Shown here: positions 1-9,242 of the stretch, piece after piece | Layout: the number at the start of each line of letters is the position of its first letter | Numbering within the stretch: the stretch's first letter is position 1 | Source of the DNA: Burkholderia catarinensis | Lineage (GTDB): Bacteria; Pseudomonadota; Gammaproteobacteria; Burkholderiales; Burkholderiaceae | DNA: 64,000 nt | Assembly: GCF_001883705.2 (NCBI RefSeq) | Contig: NZ_MDEQ02000002.1 | Coordinates: 372,001-436,000 of the forward strand | Reading direction: 5' to 3' | Notes under the pieces: model-generated | Told to the model about the DNA's origin: nothing | What the model saw: the letters and a program-made list of their open reading frames with translations, nothing else | Databases searched by the model: none | Translations under genes and position numbers: made by a program

Positions 1-128
1 GACACAGATATATACCAGCCGCGATGCCGCTGCCAAGCCCGTCGGTGCGCCGGCGCCACGGTTGCGTCGCCCGTCGGTGAGCCGGGTGCTCGTATGCCGG
101 GGGCCCGTATGCCGGATGCCCGTACGCG

Positions 129-950
129 TCAGTCTTCCAGCGTTTCGTGAACGGCCGCCGCGCCGCGCTTCCAGTAAGCCGCCGCGCGGATGCGCGACTT
201 GTCGACGCCGCGCTCGCCGGTCAGGTGCTGGCGTACCGCGCGCATCGACAGCGCTTCGCCGGCCGCCCACACGTAGCCGTCGCCGGACGGCGGTAGCGGC
301 AGGTCGCGGACCGCGTTCAACAGCACATCGCCTTCAGCCGCGTCGGCTTCCGCGCGGAAGCGCCAGATTTCATGCACGTCGGCGCGCGTATCGAACGAGA
401 TCTGCGCGGTGCGATCCGCGACTTCGAGCACGACCGCCGCGCGCGCACCGGCCGGCAATTCCTCGAGACGCCGTGCGACGGCCGGCAGTGCCGTATCGTC
501 GCCGATCAGCAGATGCCAGTCGAAACCGGTCGGGATGACGAACGAACCGCGCGGGCCGCCGATGCCGAGCCATTGGCCGACGCGAGCCTGTGCGGCCCAC
601 TGCGACGCGGGGCCCGGATGGTTCAGCACGAATTCCAGATCGAGCTCGCCGGCGGCGCGGTCGAAGCGGCGCGGCGTGAAGTCGCGCGCGACCGGCTTCG
701 GTTCGCCTTCCGAAAACTCGGGGCCGTTTGCGCCGAGCGTCGGCATTGCTGGCCGTTCGGCGCCGGGTGGCGGGAAAAACACCTTTACGTGATCGTCGAA
801 CGACGCGGATTCGAAATCCGCGAGATCGGGGCCGCCGAGCGTGACGCGCAGCAGGTGCGGCGTCACGGCGTGCACGCGCAGGACCTGCAGCAGGCGGAAC
901 TTGAGGGTGTGGCGCACGCGGGTCACGGTGCGCTCGGATGTGTTCTGCAT
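129..950 (-). CDS. Siderophore-interacting protein (ferric-chelate reductase, ViuB/YqjH-like)
   Basis: A 273-residue FAD-binding siderophore-interacting protein, expected to reduce ferric siderophores or chelates in the cytoplasm with NAD(P)H. The family pattern is visible: an N-terminal flavin domain with RDFTPRRFD around residue 90, then GPRGSFV, and a C-terminal nucleotide-binding lobe with LIGDDTALPAVARRLEELP and YVWAAGEA. The ATG at 950 is chosen because AAGGAGA lies just ahead of it; an upstream in-frame start adds a poorly conserved tail. It follows the PadR regulator by 38 nt on the same strand. In E. coli the equivalents, yqjH and yqjI, are divergent; here they form one unit. Confidence 0.88.
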   Translation of the reverse strand: MQNTSERTVTRVRHTLKFRLLQVLRVHAVTPHLLRVTLGGPDLADFESASFDDHVKVFFPPPGAERPAMPTLGANGPEFSEGEPKPVARDFTPRRFDRAAGELDLEFVLNHPGPASQWAAQARVGQWLGIGGPRGSFVIPTGFDWHLLIGDDTALPAVARRLEELPAGARAAVVLEVADRTAQISFDTRADVHEIWRFRAEADAAEGDVLLNAVRDLPLPPSGDGYVWAAGEALSMRAVRQHLTGERGVDKSRIRAAAYWKRGAAAVHETLED

Positions 951-988
951 CAATCCGTTCTCCTTATGTTTAGACGGGACGGCGCGGA

Positions 989-1702
989 TCACGCGCCGGC
1001 GCCGCCTTCGATTTCGGCCGTCGCGCGGCGCATGATGGCCGCGATGCGCCGCTGTTCGTCGGCATCGGCGGCGCTCTTGTGCAGCAGCGCCCGCTTGAGT
1101 GCCAGGCGCGCCTCGACGAACTCCGGCAGCCAGCCGGCCTGCGCTTCGTCCTGCGTTTCGTTGCCCGCCGATTCCCCGGCGAACGCGCGACGCATGAACT
1201 CCATCTTGCGCGCGAGGTGCGTGAGGCGGGCGAACAGCGTGTCGACGCGTTCGCGCTGCGCGTCGAGGTGTGCGCGGCCGGCGTCGGTCAGCGCATAGCG
1301 CTTGCGGTTGCCTTCCGCCTGCGATGCGACGAAGCCGACTTCCTCGAGATACGTGAGCGCCGGATACACCATGCCGGGGCTCGGGCTGTAGAAACCGTTC
1401 GAACGCGTGTCGAGTGCCTTGATCAGTTCGTAGCCGTGGCTCGGCTGCTCGGCGACCAGCGCGAGCAGCAGCAACTGGAGATCGTCGGAGCTGAACTGGC
1501 GGCCGCGCGGCATGCCGTCGTCGCCGAAATCGCCAAAGCCGCCGCGTCCGCCCCGGCCGCCGAACGGGCCGCCACCGCCAAACGGATCGTGGCCGCGCCG
1601 GTGGCGGCCGATCGCGTACCAGAGACCGGCAAACCAGTCAGGGCCGGCATGCGCACTAGGCCCGTCGCATCGGGCATGGCCGCGGAAGTGGTTGTGTCGC
1701 AT
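989..1702 (-). CDS. PadR-family transcriptional regulator, YqjI-like
   Basis: A 237-residue PadR-type winged-helix repressor. The first ~70 residues form a His/Gly-rich tail (MRHNHFRGHAR, then HDPFGGGGPFGGRGGRGG), the hallmark of the nickel-responsive YqjI subgroup. The PadR domain follows with LLLLALVAEQPSHGYELIKA and GMVYPALTYLEEVGFV, and a helical dimerisation tail ends the protein. An AGGA motif precedes the ATG. It is the first gene of an operon with the ferric-chelate reductase. By analogy to YqjI it should repress this operon and respond to metal; that is inference from the tail and the partner gene. Confidence 0.85.
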   Translation of the reverse strand: MRHNHFRGHARCDGPSAHAGPDWFAGLWYAIGRHRRGHDPFGGGGPFGGRGGRGGFGDFGDDGMPRGRQFSSDDLQLLLLALVAEQPSHGYELIKALDTRSNGFYSPSPGMVYPALTYLEEVGFVASQAEGNRKRYALTDAGRAHLDAQRERVDTLFARLTHLARKMEFMRRAFAGESAGNETQDEAQAGWLPEFVEARLALKRALLHKSAADADEQRRIAAIMRRATAEIEGGAGA

Positions 1703-1715
1703 GATCGTGTCCTAT

Positions 1716-1748
1716 ATATGTCGTAAAACATATCTAAAGATATATATC
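1716..1748. promoter_or_regulatory. Putative PadR/YqjI operator
   Basis: Just upstream of the PadR start lie two AT-rich dyads: ATATGT/ACATAT separated by 6 bp (1716-1733) and the perfect palindrome GATATATATC (1739-1748). They stand out in a GC-rich context and overlap the expected promoter of the regulator-reductase operon, so autoregulation is likely. No binding data are implied. Confidence 0.5.
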
Positions 1749-1757
1749 GAAAGATAG

Positions 1758-2220
1758 GTCGTCAAGGAGAATTATTGGGGGCGGGATGGGGGCGCGTGCT
1801 TGTGCTGGACTGTATTCCGGGGCGACGCCAAAGGCTTCGTGCGACCCGAAACGGCCGGTCAAGCTAGCGCGATCTCGACGGTCGCTTCCGAACTCAATCG
1901 GACACACTCTTGCGCCAACGTCGTCGCGGCCTCTCGGCCGTTACGGATGTTCGCTTGATCACAATTGCGCGTCCGCTTCCGGACTCTGGCCGTCTCCTGT
2001 TCAGACAGACCATGCGGCCTGCTTGAACGACACCATGCTCGGACAGATAGAACTTCTTCAGAAGCTGGCGCCATGTCCGGAAATTTGTTCACTGAAGCGA
2101 CCGTGTGACGTATCGATCGTCGATGCTGGCCCTTTCGGCGATCTATACGCTGACCTTAGCGCCGGCTATTTTTTCCGCTCGAGCAAATTGGAGGGCGATT
2201 TTCGAGCGAAGGGAGACTTG
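1758..2220. other. Gene-free interval
   Basis: Between the PadR promoter and the duplicated regulatory element I find no convincing gene. Open frames on both strands (for example 1786-2271 plus and 1859-2092 minus) have unnatural composition, no ribosome binding site and no recognisable domain. The base composition is lower in GC than the flanking genes, so a decayed gene is possible. Confidence 0.4.
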
Positions 2221-2305
2221 GGGGTTTACGCGATATGGCGCGAAAAAAGAAAAAATTGGCATGAAAACTAAAATCGGTTTCCCGGGTTGCCATATAGTTT
2301 CCAGC
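2221..2305 (+). promoter_or_regulatory. Duplicated AraC-type promoter/operator, copy A
   Basis: This ~85-bp stretch matches 10289-10373 (copy B) in the same orientation. It holds direct repeats TGGCGCGAAAA (2236-2246) and TGGCATGAAAA (2257-2267), spaced exactly 21 bp (two helical turns), followed by a -10-like TATAGT at 2293-2298 inside a conserved GGGTTGCCATATAGT. The spacing from the second repeat to TATAGT is 36 bp in both copies. This is the layout expected for an AraC-family activator whose proximal half-site overlaps the -35 region. It precedes the first BKACE gene, whose ATG is at 2412. Confidence 0.7.
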
Positions 2306-2411
2306 AACGGCTCGACGCGCTTTCCATCGACCTTCGACAGTCGCGGATCGCGTGACTACATACCGCCGGGCCGCGTTCGAACACAACTCGCACCGAAGAG
2401 GAGCACGAGAC

Positions 2412-3464
2412 ATGCAATTCCTAGACGATTCCCTGTTGCCGGAAAACCAGGAAAAATTGGTCATCCAGGTGGCACCCTATGGGCCGCAATGGATTCCCGG
2501 CGATTCGGACGATATCCCTCTGACGATGGACGAGCAGGTTCAGAAAGCCGTCGACTGCTACAACGCCGGGGCGACCGTGTTGCACGTCCACGTGCGCGAA
2601 GCCGACGGCAAGGGTAGCAAGCGCCTGTCGATGTTCAACGAGATGCTTGTGCGGTTGCGCGAAGCGGTGCCGAAAATGGTGCTGCAGGTCGGCGGTTCGA
2701 TCTCGTTCGCGCCGGAAAACGACGGTCAGGCTGCCAAGTGGCTCAGCGACGATACGCGGCACATGCTTGCCAATCTGGATCCGAAGCCGGACCAGGTGAC
2801 GGTCGCGATCAACACCACGCAGATGAACCTGATGGAGTTGATGAGAGAAGAGGACTACGCAGGAACCTCACTTTCCGATCCGGCCATGCAGGCTGCGTAT
2901 CGTGACATGATTGTTCCTTCCAATCCGTCGTGGCACGAAGAGCACATCCGGCGGCTGGTTGCCAACGGCATTCAGCCGCATTTCATGCTTGGTGGCATGG
3001 CGAGCCTGGAAACTGTCGAGCGCATGATTCGCTCGGGTGTCTACAAGGGGCCGCTGATTCTGAACTATGTGGCGATCGGTGGCGGTGCATCCGGCCTGCA
3101 CCCGGCGGACATGCTCGAGTTCGTGCGCCGTACGCCGGATGGTGCCGTGTTGACGATCGAGTCGTTGAACCGCAACGTGGTGCCGATGACCACCATGGCC
3201 ATCGCGCTTGGACTGCACGTTCGTGTCGGTATCGAGGACACGCTGAATGGTCCGGACGGCAAGCGTGCGACGTCGGTGCAGCAAATCGAGAAGATGGTTC
3301 GCATCGCTCGTGAATTGAACCGCGAAATTGCCACTGGCGAAGACGCTCACCGCATCTACCAGACCGGCAAGTTCTGGAGCAGCACGGACGAAACCTTGCG
3401 GAAGCTCGGCATGGCGCCTAATCGCGCCCCCGGCGTGAAAAGCGTGCCATTGCGCGCCGCATAA
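2412..3464 (+). CDS. Beta-keto acid cleavage enzyme (BKACE, DUF849), copy 1
   Basis: A 350-residue TIM-barrel enzyme of the 3-keto-5-aminohexanoate cleavage family. These zinc enzymes use acetyl-CoA to cleave a beta-keto acid into acetoacetate and a new CoA ester. Likely metal ligands are H58 and H60 in LHVHVRE and E275 in VGIEDT. The ATG at 2412 follows GAGGAG and gives the same N-terminus (QFLDDSLLPENQE) as the paralogue at 13152-14204. The two proteins have equal length and are nearly alike in the N-terminal third but differ in the middle, so they may have different substrates. It leads an operon with an MFS carrier and acetoacetyl-CoA synthetase. Confidence 0.9.
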   Translation: MQFLDDSLLPENQEKLVIQVAPYGPQWIPGDSDDIPLTMDEQVQKAVDCYNAGATVLHVHVREADGKGSKRLSMFNEMLVRLREAVPKMVLQVGGSISFAPENDGQAAKWLSDDTRHMLANLDPKPDQVTVAINTTQMNLMELMREEDYAGTSLSDPAMQAAYRDMIVPSNPSWHEEHIRRLVANGIQPHFMLGGMASLETVERMIRSGVYKGPLILNYVAIGGGASGLHPADMLEFVRRTPDGAVLTIESLNRNVVPMTTMAIALGLHVRVGIEDTLNGPDGKRATSVQQIEKMVRIARELNREIATGEDAHRIYQTGKFWSSTDETLRKLGMAPNRAPGVKSVPLRAA

Positions 3465-3670
3465 AGGTGTGGGGCGCGGCAAGCGCCCCGCCCGGAACGC
3501 GCTGCCGATCAGGCATGCACAGCTCGACAGTCGCTCTGAAGTAACCGAACAAAGAGGAGACACGGGGCGCCCCAAGGGGCAGCCCCGGCAGTCGTATCGA
3601 CTGCATCGACGTATTGGCAAATATCAAAGAGGCATCGACTTGCGCGAATGTCCTTATGCCGGAGACATCA

Positions 3671-5011
3671 ATGAGCTTGTATCCAACCGAACATCAGGCC
3701 GCGGATCGTGACGATTACCTCGTCAGCCGTCCTCGTGCGTGGTTCGCGTTCGCAATGACGTTCGCGCTGATGTTGTTTGATTACATCGACCGCCAGGTCG
3801 TCGTTTCTCTGTTCCCCCACTTGAAGCTGGCTTGGAATTTATCCGACAAACAGCTTGGTGCGCTCGTTTCGGTCATATCGATTGTCGTCGCGCTGGGCGG
3901 CTTACCTGTAGCGTTGCTGGCGGACCGCGTCAGCCGGGTCAAAAGCATTTTCCTGATGGCTTCGCTTTGGAGTCTCGCGTCGATTTCGTGCATGTTCGCG
4001 CGCAACTACGGTGAGATGTTCGCCGCACGCGCGCTCGTCGGCGTCGGCGAAACGGGCTACGGTTCGGTGGGGGGCGCGCTACTCGCCAGCCTGTTTCCCC
4101 GGCGCTTGCGCGCAACGCTTCAGGGCGGTCTGTTGGCCGCTGCGTCGCTGGGTTCCGTGCTTGGGGTGTTGTTGGGCGCGGAAGTCGCAAAGTACTGGGG
4201 ATGGCGCGCGGCATTCGGCGTTGTGGGCGTGCCGGGTCTCGTACTTGCGCTGCTGTATCTGCTGGTCCCGGATTACAAGACCGTCGCGCTGACGCCTCAT
4301 TCGGGCCAAGCACGTCCGGCGGCATTGGCCACCGTCCGTCAGGTCGCTGGAACGCTCCTCGGCTCGGCGACGATCTGGTGGACGTGTCTGGGTGCGGCTT
4401 TTCAATTGATCGTCGTGTCGACCATCTGGTCCTGGCTGCCGAGCTATTTCATGCGATTCCATTCGGCCGCGCCCGATCGGGCGGCACGGGAGGCCGCGCT
4501 GGTCGTGCTTTGCGGTGCAATCGGAGGGATTCTGTGGGGCAATCTTGCGGATCGCCTCGGTACTCGTGGGCATACCAGGAAGCTCGTCATGGTGGCGTCG
4601 CTTGCCGTGGTGACGTTCGTGGTCTTCCTGATTGCTTTCACGGTGGCGGCGTCGTCGCCGCATCAATTCCTGCTCGTCGCGTTCGGCGGATTTCTGATGA
4701 CCTGCACGCTGGCGCCGTCGGCGGGCGTGATCTACGACGTCGTCCACCCGGGTGTTCGTGCGACCGGCGCGTCGATTCTGTCGCTGTTCCAGAATCTCTT
4801 CGGCCTTGCCGTCGGCCCGATTCTGGGCGGTTTGTTTTCCGATATGTGGGGCCTGCAGACCGCACTCGCGATCATGCCGGCGTTCGGCATTGTCGCAGCG
4901 TTGTGTTTCTTGCGAGCACGGCGCACCTACGAATCCGATATGGCTCGGGTCGTCGGGGTTCACCTGGATGCGGTCGCGCCCCCTGTATCGCCCACTGCGG
5001 TATCGGCTTGA
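3671..5011 (+). CDS. MFS transporter
   Basis: A 446-residue inner-membrane carrier with about 12 hydrophobic segments. The first helix contains LMLFDYIDRQVVV, and the loop between helices 2 and 3 carries the MFS motif LLADRVSRVKSIF. The ATG at 3671 is preferred because GGAG lies 7 nt upstream; longer in-frame starts from 3614 lack a ribosome binding site. Lying between a BKACE and acetoacetyl-CoA synthetase, it probably imports the substrate of the pathway, likely an organic acid or quaternary amine. The substrate cannot be read from the sequence. Confidence 0.88.
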   Translation: MSLYPTEHQAADRDDYLVSRPRAWFAFAMTFALMLFDYIDRQVVVSLFPHLKLAWNLSDKQLGALVSVISIVVALGGLPVALLADRVSRVKSIFLMASLWSLASISCMFARNYGEMFAARALVGVGETGYGSVGGALLASLFPRRLRATLQGGLLAAASLGSVLGVLLGAEVAKYWGWRAAFGVVGVPGLVLALLYLLVPDYKTVALTPHSGQARPAALATVRQVAGTLLGSATIWWTCLGAAFQLIVVSTIWSWLPSYFMRFHSAAPDRAAREAALVVLCGAIGGILWGNLADRLGTRGHTRKLVMVASLAVVTFVVFLIAFTVAASSPHQFLLVAFGGFLMTCTLAPSAGVIYDVVHPGVRATGASILSLFQNLFGLAVGPILGGLFSDMWGLQTALAIMPAFGIVAALCFLRARRTYESDMARVVGVHLDAVAPPVSPTAVSA

Positions 5012-5068
5012 TCGATGCTCACGGGTTGACCAAACGTGTCGAATTTCGGCTTCCATTCTGGACTGGCG

Positions 5069-7114
5069 ATGAATCACTTCAGCACTCAAATTCAGTCGGC
5101 TTCACCGAACGCTTTGACGACGGACCAGCCTGCCTGGCTGCCCTCCGCCGAGACGATCGATTCGGCGCGCATCACGGAGTTCATGCAATGGCTCTTCGTC
5201 GAGCGCAACTTGTCTTTCGGCAACTACGCCGAGCTTTGGCGCTGGTCGGTCGACCATGTCGACACGTTCTGGTCTGCCCTGTGGGATTGGGCGGACATCA
5301 TTTCAGTCGAGCCGCGCGGCGACGCGTTGGTCGACACCGCAATGCCGGGCGCGAAGTGGTTCCCCGGTGTACGGATGAATTACGTCGAGCAAGTGTTTCG
5401 GCATGCTGATCAGACCTCGCCCGCGATTTCGTTTCGCAACGAGTCGGGTGATCAGCGCGACCTGAGCTGGGACGAGCTGGAGCAGCAAGTCGCTGCGCTT
5501 GCGGCTACCTTGAGGCGACTGGGCGTGGAGCGTGGCGATCGCGTTGCCGCTTTCATGCCCAATACGCCCGAGACGATCGTGGCGTTCCTTGCGACGGTCA
5601 GCGTTGGCGCGATCTGGTCGGCGTGCGCGCCAGACATGGGGCAGCTTGCCGTTCTGGACCGTTTCCGCCAGATTGAACCCAAGGTCATGATCGCGGTCGA
5701 CGGCTATCGGTACGGCGGCAAGTCGTACGACCGGCGCGAATTGCTGCATGCATTGCTTGGCGAACTGCCGAGCGTGGAGCATGTCGTCCTGGTGCCGAAT
5801 CTCGATCCGCATGCTCGCGCCGCTTCCTTCGTGCATGGCGTTGACTGGGCGGACGCAATCGCAGGTGATGCACCGCTACTGGCCGATGATGTTCCGTTCG
5901 ATCATCCGCTCTGGATCGTTTATTCATCGGGCACGACGGGCTTGCCCAAACCGATCGTCCATTCGCATGGCGGGATTGTGCTCGAGCATGTGAAGCTGAC
6001 GACGCTCCATCTCGACCTGCGTCCGGGTGATCGATTTCATTGGAATGCGAGCACCGGATGGATCATGTGGAACCTTCAGGTTGGTGGGCTGCTGGCCGGC
6101 GCGACCGCATGCCTTTATGACGGCAACCCCGGCTACCCCGATATGAACGCGCTGTGGCGTTTCGTCGGCGACGCACGGATCAACTTCTTCGGCGCCGGCG
6201 CCGCGTACTTCCAGAGCTGCGTCAAGGCTGGCGTGGAGCCGCGTGATGTCACCGATCTTTCGCATCTGCGCGCTGTGGGGTCCACCGGGTCTCCGTTGTC
6301 GCCGGAAGGCTACCGATGGATTCTCGATCATGTCGGAGACGTGTGGATCAACGCGATTTCCGGGGGCACCGACTTCGCCGGTTGTTTCGTTGCCGGCGTG
6401 CCGACGTTGCCGGTATACCTCGGTGAAATGCAGTGCCGCTGCCTGGGTGCCCGTGTAGAGGCTTTCGACGACACAGGCAAAGCACTGATCGACGAGGTCG
6501 GAGAATTGGTCTGCACCGCGCCGATGCCGTCCATGCCGCTTTATTTCTGGAACGACGAGGGTCATCGACGCTACCACGACAGCTACTTCGACACATACCC
6601 CGGCATCTGGCGTCACGGCGACTGGGTGCGCATCACGCCGCGTGGTGGCGCAATTATCTACGGCCGCTCCGATGCAACGATCAATCGATACGGTATCCGA
6701 ATGGGGACGAGCGAGCTTTACCGCGCGGTAGAAGATTTGCCTGAGGTGCTGGACAGCATGGTCGTCGATCTCGAATACCTCGGGCGCGAGTCCTATATGC
6801 CTTTGTTTGTGGTGTTGCGCCCGGGCGTGGAACTGAGTCCGGAATTGACCGCGACGATCCGTGATCGGATCAAGGCAGCGCTATCCGCACGGCATGTACC
6901 GAACGAAGTGCTTCAGGTGCCCTCCATTCCTCGCACGATGTCCGGCAAGAAGATGGAGTTGCCGATCAAGAAGCTGCTGTTGGGGCATCCGATCGAGAAG
7001 GTAGCGAACCCCGACACGATGGCGAATCCGGAGAGCCTGGCCTGGTTCCGCGAGTTCGCGCCGGGCTGCGTAGAGCGATTCGGTGATGCTCACAAGCTCT
7101 CGTCACCCCAATAG
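5069..7114 (+). CDS. Acetoacetyl-CoA synthetase (acetoacetate-CoA ligase)
   Basis: A 681-residue adenylate-forming enzyme that converts acetoacetate, ATP and CoA into acetoacetyl-CoA. The family N-terminus is present (QPAWLPSAE near residue 20), then the phosphate-binding loop IVYSSGTTGLPKPIVHSHGG, SGGTDFAGCF, and the A8 to A10 region IYGRSDATINRYGIRMG with SGKKMELPIKKLL, whose lysine is the expected catalytic residue. A GTG at 5036 could add 11 residues. BKACE chemistry always releases acetoacetate, so this gene two places downstream makes the product usable by thiolase. Confidence 0.9.
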   Translation: MNHFSTQIQSASPNALTTDQPAWLPSAETIDSARITEFMQWLFVERNLSFGNYAELWRWSVDHVDTFWSALWDWADIISVEPRGDALVDTAMPGAKWFPGVRMNYVEQVFRHADQTSPAISFRNESGDQRDLSWDELEQQVAALAATLRRLGVERGDRVAAFMPNTPETIVAFLATVSVGAIWSACAPDMGQLAVLDRFRQIEPKVMIAVDGYRYGGKSYDRRELLHALLGELPSVEHVVLVPNLDPHARAASFVHGVDWADAIAGDAPLLADDVPFDHPLWIVYSSGTTGLPKPIVHSHGGIVLEHVKLTTLHLDLRPGDRFHWNASTGWIMWNLQVGGLLAGATACLYDGNPGYPDMNALWRFVGDARINFFGAGAAYFQSCVKAGVEPRDVTDLSHLRAVGSTGSPLSPEGYRWILDHVGDVWINAISGGTDFAGCFVAGVPTLPVYLGEMQCRCLGARVEAFDDTGKALIDEVGELVCTAPMPSMPLYFWNDEGHRRYHDSYFDTYPGIWRHGDWVRITPRGGAIIYGRSDATINRYGIRMGTSELYRAVEDLPEVLDSMVVDLEYLGRESYMPLFVVLRPGVELSPELTATIRDRIKAALSARHVPNEVLQVPSIPRTMSGKKMELPIKKLLLGHPIEKVANPDTMANPESLAWFREFAPGCVERFGDAHKLSSPQ

Positions 7115-7182
7115 TGCCCGCAATCGGTGAAGCGCCCCGTCGACTTCGATGGCGTTCGAAATTCTGCTGGAGACTGTAAGCC

Positions 7183-7509
7183 ATGTCACGTTGTATCCCA
7201 ATCGCACCTGTTGACGAACTGCGTCCAGGGCAGCGAAAGCTCGTCTTTGTCGATGGAGCCAGCATCGTCGTCTTCAACGTCGATGGAGAGGTCTTGGCGG
7301 TCGACAATTCGTGTCCGCACAACGGTGCGTCGCTGGCCAGCGGCCAACTGGAGGGGCTCGTGCTGCGCTGTCCTGCACACGGAATGCGCTTCGATTTGCG
7401 CGAGGGTATCGAGTCGAAAGCGTCGGGACTTTGTCCGAAGAAATTTCCTGTTCAGGAGCAGGACGGACAGTTCGTGATGCTCGTCGGCGAACCGTCTCGA
7501 ACGGCTTGA
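7183..7509 (+). CDS. Rieske [2Fe-2S] ferredoxin
   Basis: A 108-residue soluble Rieske protein. The cluster ligands are plain: CPHNGA near residue 44 and CPAHGMRFD near residue 64, fitting C-x-H...C-x2-H. It resembles the ferredoxin component of multicomponent oxygenases or the NirD-like small subunit. No Rieske oxygenase alpha subunit or ferredoxin reductase occurs in this island, so its redox partner is unknown; candidates are the TauD-type dioxygenase further down or an enzyme encoded elsewhere. It sits between the acetoacetyl-CoA synthetase and an acyl-CoA ligase in the same direction. Confidence 0.87.
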   Translation: MSRCIPIAPVDELRPGQRKLVFVDGASIVVFNVDGEVLAVDNSCPHNGASLASGQLEGLVLRCPAHGMRFDLREGIESKASGLCPKKFPVQEQDGQFVMLVGEPSRTA

Positions 7510-7565
7510 AACACGATCCGGCCATTCGATAGCCAAGACATATCCCGCGCAAGGTGGAGACACAC

Positions 7566-9233
7566 ATGCAAGACAATCTGGTGGCCGCGACGCCGTCGGC
7601 CTACAACTACCCGCTTCTGATCAAGCAGTTGCTGCTCAATGCCCGAAGCCTCCATGGCGACCAGGAGATCACGTATCGTGGTGAATTGCGCTACCGCTTC
7701 CGCGACTTCGATCGTCGTCTTTGCCGGCTCGCGTCGGCACTGACGTCGCTCGACGTTCGACACGGGTCGACCGTCGCGGTCATGGACTGGGACAGTCATC
7801 GCTATCTCGAGAGTTATTTCGCGATTCCGATGATGGGAGCGACGCTCTTCACGGTGAACGTGCGGCTGTCGCCTCAACAAATCCTTTACACGTTGAACGA
7901 TTCGGAAGCGGAAGTCGTGCTCGTTCATGCGGATTTTGTCGAGATGCTGTCCCGGATTTGGGGAGAGCTGCGGTTCGTACGCCGCGTGATTGTTCTGGCA
8001 GACGGCCAGCCGATGCCGAAGACCGACCTGCCGGTTGCAGGCGAATATGAGGCCTTGCTGGAGCGGGCGTCGCCGGAGTTCGTATTCGGGGAGTTCGACG
8101 AGAACACGAAGGCCGCGGTTTTTTATACGACGGGAACGACCGGGGATCCGAAAGGAGTCAGCTATAGCCACCGGAACATCGTCATGCATGCGATGTCGAC
8201 CGCGATGAGCTTGTGCGCGCCGCGCGACGGGCAGCGGCTGCATCGCGAAGATGTCTACATGCCGATCACGCCGATGTTTCACGTCCTCGCATGGGGGATG
8301 CCATACATCGCGATCATGCTGGGGCTCAAGACCGTCCTGCCCGGCCGCTATGTACCGGAGGTGTTGCTCCGATTGCGCGAAACGGAGAAAGTCACATTCT
8401 CTCATTGCGTGCCGACGATCCTCCAGATGCTTCTGCAGGCCGCTCCGGAAGGCAACAGCGCACTGTCGGGGTGGAAGCTCATCATCGGCGGTTCTGCGCT
8501 GTCGCCCTCGCTTTGCGATGCGGCGATGGCGCGCGGCATCGACGTCTTCACCGGGTATGGCATGTCGGAAACAGGCCCGATCGTCGCGCTCGCGCAATTG
8601 CTGCCGGGGTTCGCATCGCGCAATCGGGACGACACGGCCGCCAATTACCACAAGGAATTGCAGATGCGCTGTTCGACCGGGCGCCCTGTTGCGATGGTCG
8701 ACTTTCGCGTCGTCGACGAAAACATGAACGACGTGCCGCGCGACGGCAAGAGTCCTGGGGAGATCATTCTTCGCGCGCCTTTCCTGACGGGCGGCTACAA
8801 CAACAAGCCGGATGCGTCAGAGGCGTTGTGGGCGGGGGGCTATCTCCACACGCAGGATATTGCGGTGATGCATCCGGATGGATTCGTGCAGATCGTGGAC
8901 CGTATCAAGGACGTGATCAAGACCGGCGGCGAATGGGTGTCGTCGATCGACGTGGAGCGCTTGATTTCGCTCGTGCCGGGCGTCGTCGAGTGCGCGGTGA
9001 TCGGTGTGCCCGACGTGAAATGGGGCGAGCGGCCGATGGCGCTCGTGGTAAGAGGAGCCGACCGCGAAGTGAGCGCGCCCGTCGTCCGCGAACACCTGAT
9101 GAAGCACGTCGAGACGAATCGGATCAGTCGTTACGCTGTTCCGGAAGAGAGCCGCATCGTCTTTGTCGAAGAAATACCGAAAACGAGTGTGGGCAAGATC
9201 GACAAGAAGCGCTTGCGCCAGATGGCTGCGTAG
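7566..9233 (+). CDS. Acyl-CoA synthetase (AMP-forming, long/medium-chain type)
   Basis: A 555-residue ANL-superfamily ligase that should activate a carboxylic acid to its CoA thioester. Motifs in order: FYTTGTTGDPKGVSYSHRN near residue 185, TGYGMSETGP near residue 330, YLHTQDIAVMHPDGF near 425, DRIKDVIKTGGEWVSSIDVE near 445 and the C-terminal KTSVGKIDKKRL with the catalytic lysine. The ATG at 7566 has AAGGTGGAG in front, so the GTG four codons earlier is not used. It is the last gene of the first catabolic unit and converges on the AraC gene with a 9-bp gap. Its substrate may be the acid entering or leaving BKACE. Confidence 0.87.
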   Translation: MQDNLVAATPSAYNYPLLIKQLLLNARSLHGDQEITYRGELRYRFRDFDRRLCRLASALTSLDVRHGSTVAVMDWDSHRYLESYFAIPMMGATLFTVNVRLSPQQILYTLNDSEAEVVLVHADFVEMLSRIWGELRFVRRVIVLADGQPMPKTDLPVAGEYEALLERASPEFVFGEFDENTKAAVFYTTGTTGDPKGVSYSHRNIVMHAMSTAMSLCAPRDGQRLHREDVYMPITPMFHVLAWGMPYIAIMLGLKTVLPGRYVPEVLLRLRETEKVTFSHCVPTILQMLLQAAPEGNSALSGWKLIIGGSALSPSLCDAAMARGIDVFTGYGMSETGPIVALAQLLPGFASRNRDDTAANYHKELQMRCSTGRPVAMVDFRVVDENMNDVPRDGKSPGEIILRAPFLTGGYNNKPDASEALWAGGYLHTQDIAVMHPDGFVQIVDRIKDVIKTGGEWVSSIDVERLISLVPGVVECAVIGVPDVKWGERPMALVVRGADREVSAPVVREHLMKHVETNRISRYAVPEESRIVFVEEIPKTSVGKIDKKRLRQMAA

Positions 9234-9242
9234 CCGCCGCTT

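Noticed and set aside
1786-2271. 161-codon plus-strand frame before the first BKACE operon
   Set aside because: No ribosome binding site, odd composition, no domain, and it runs into the duplicated regulatory element.
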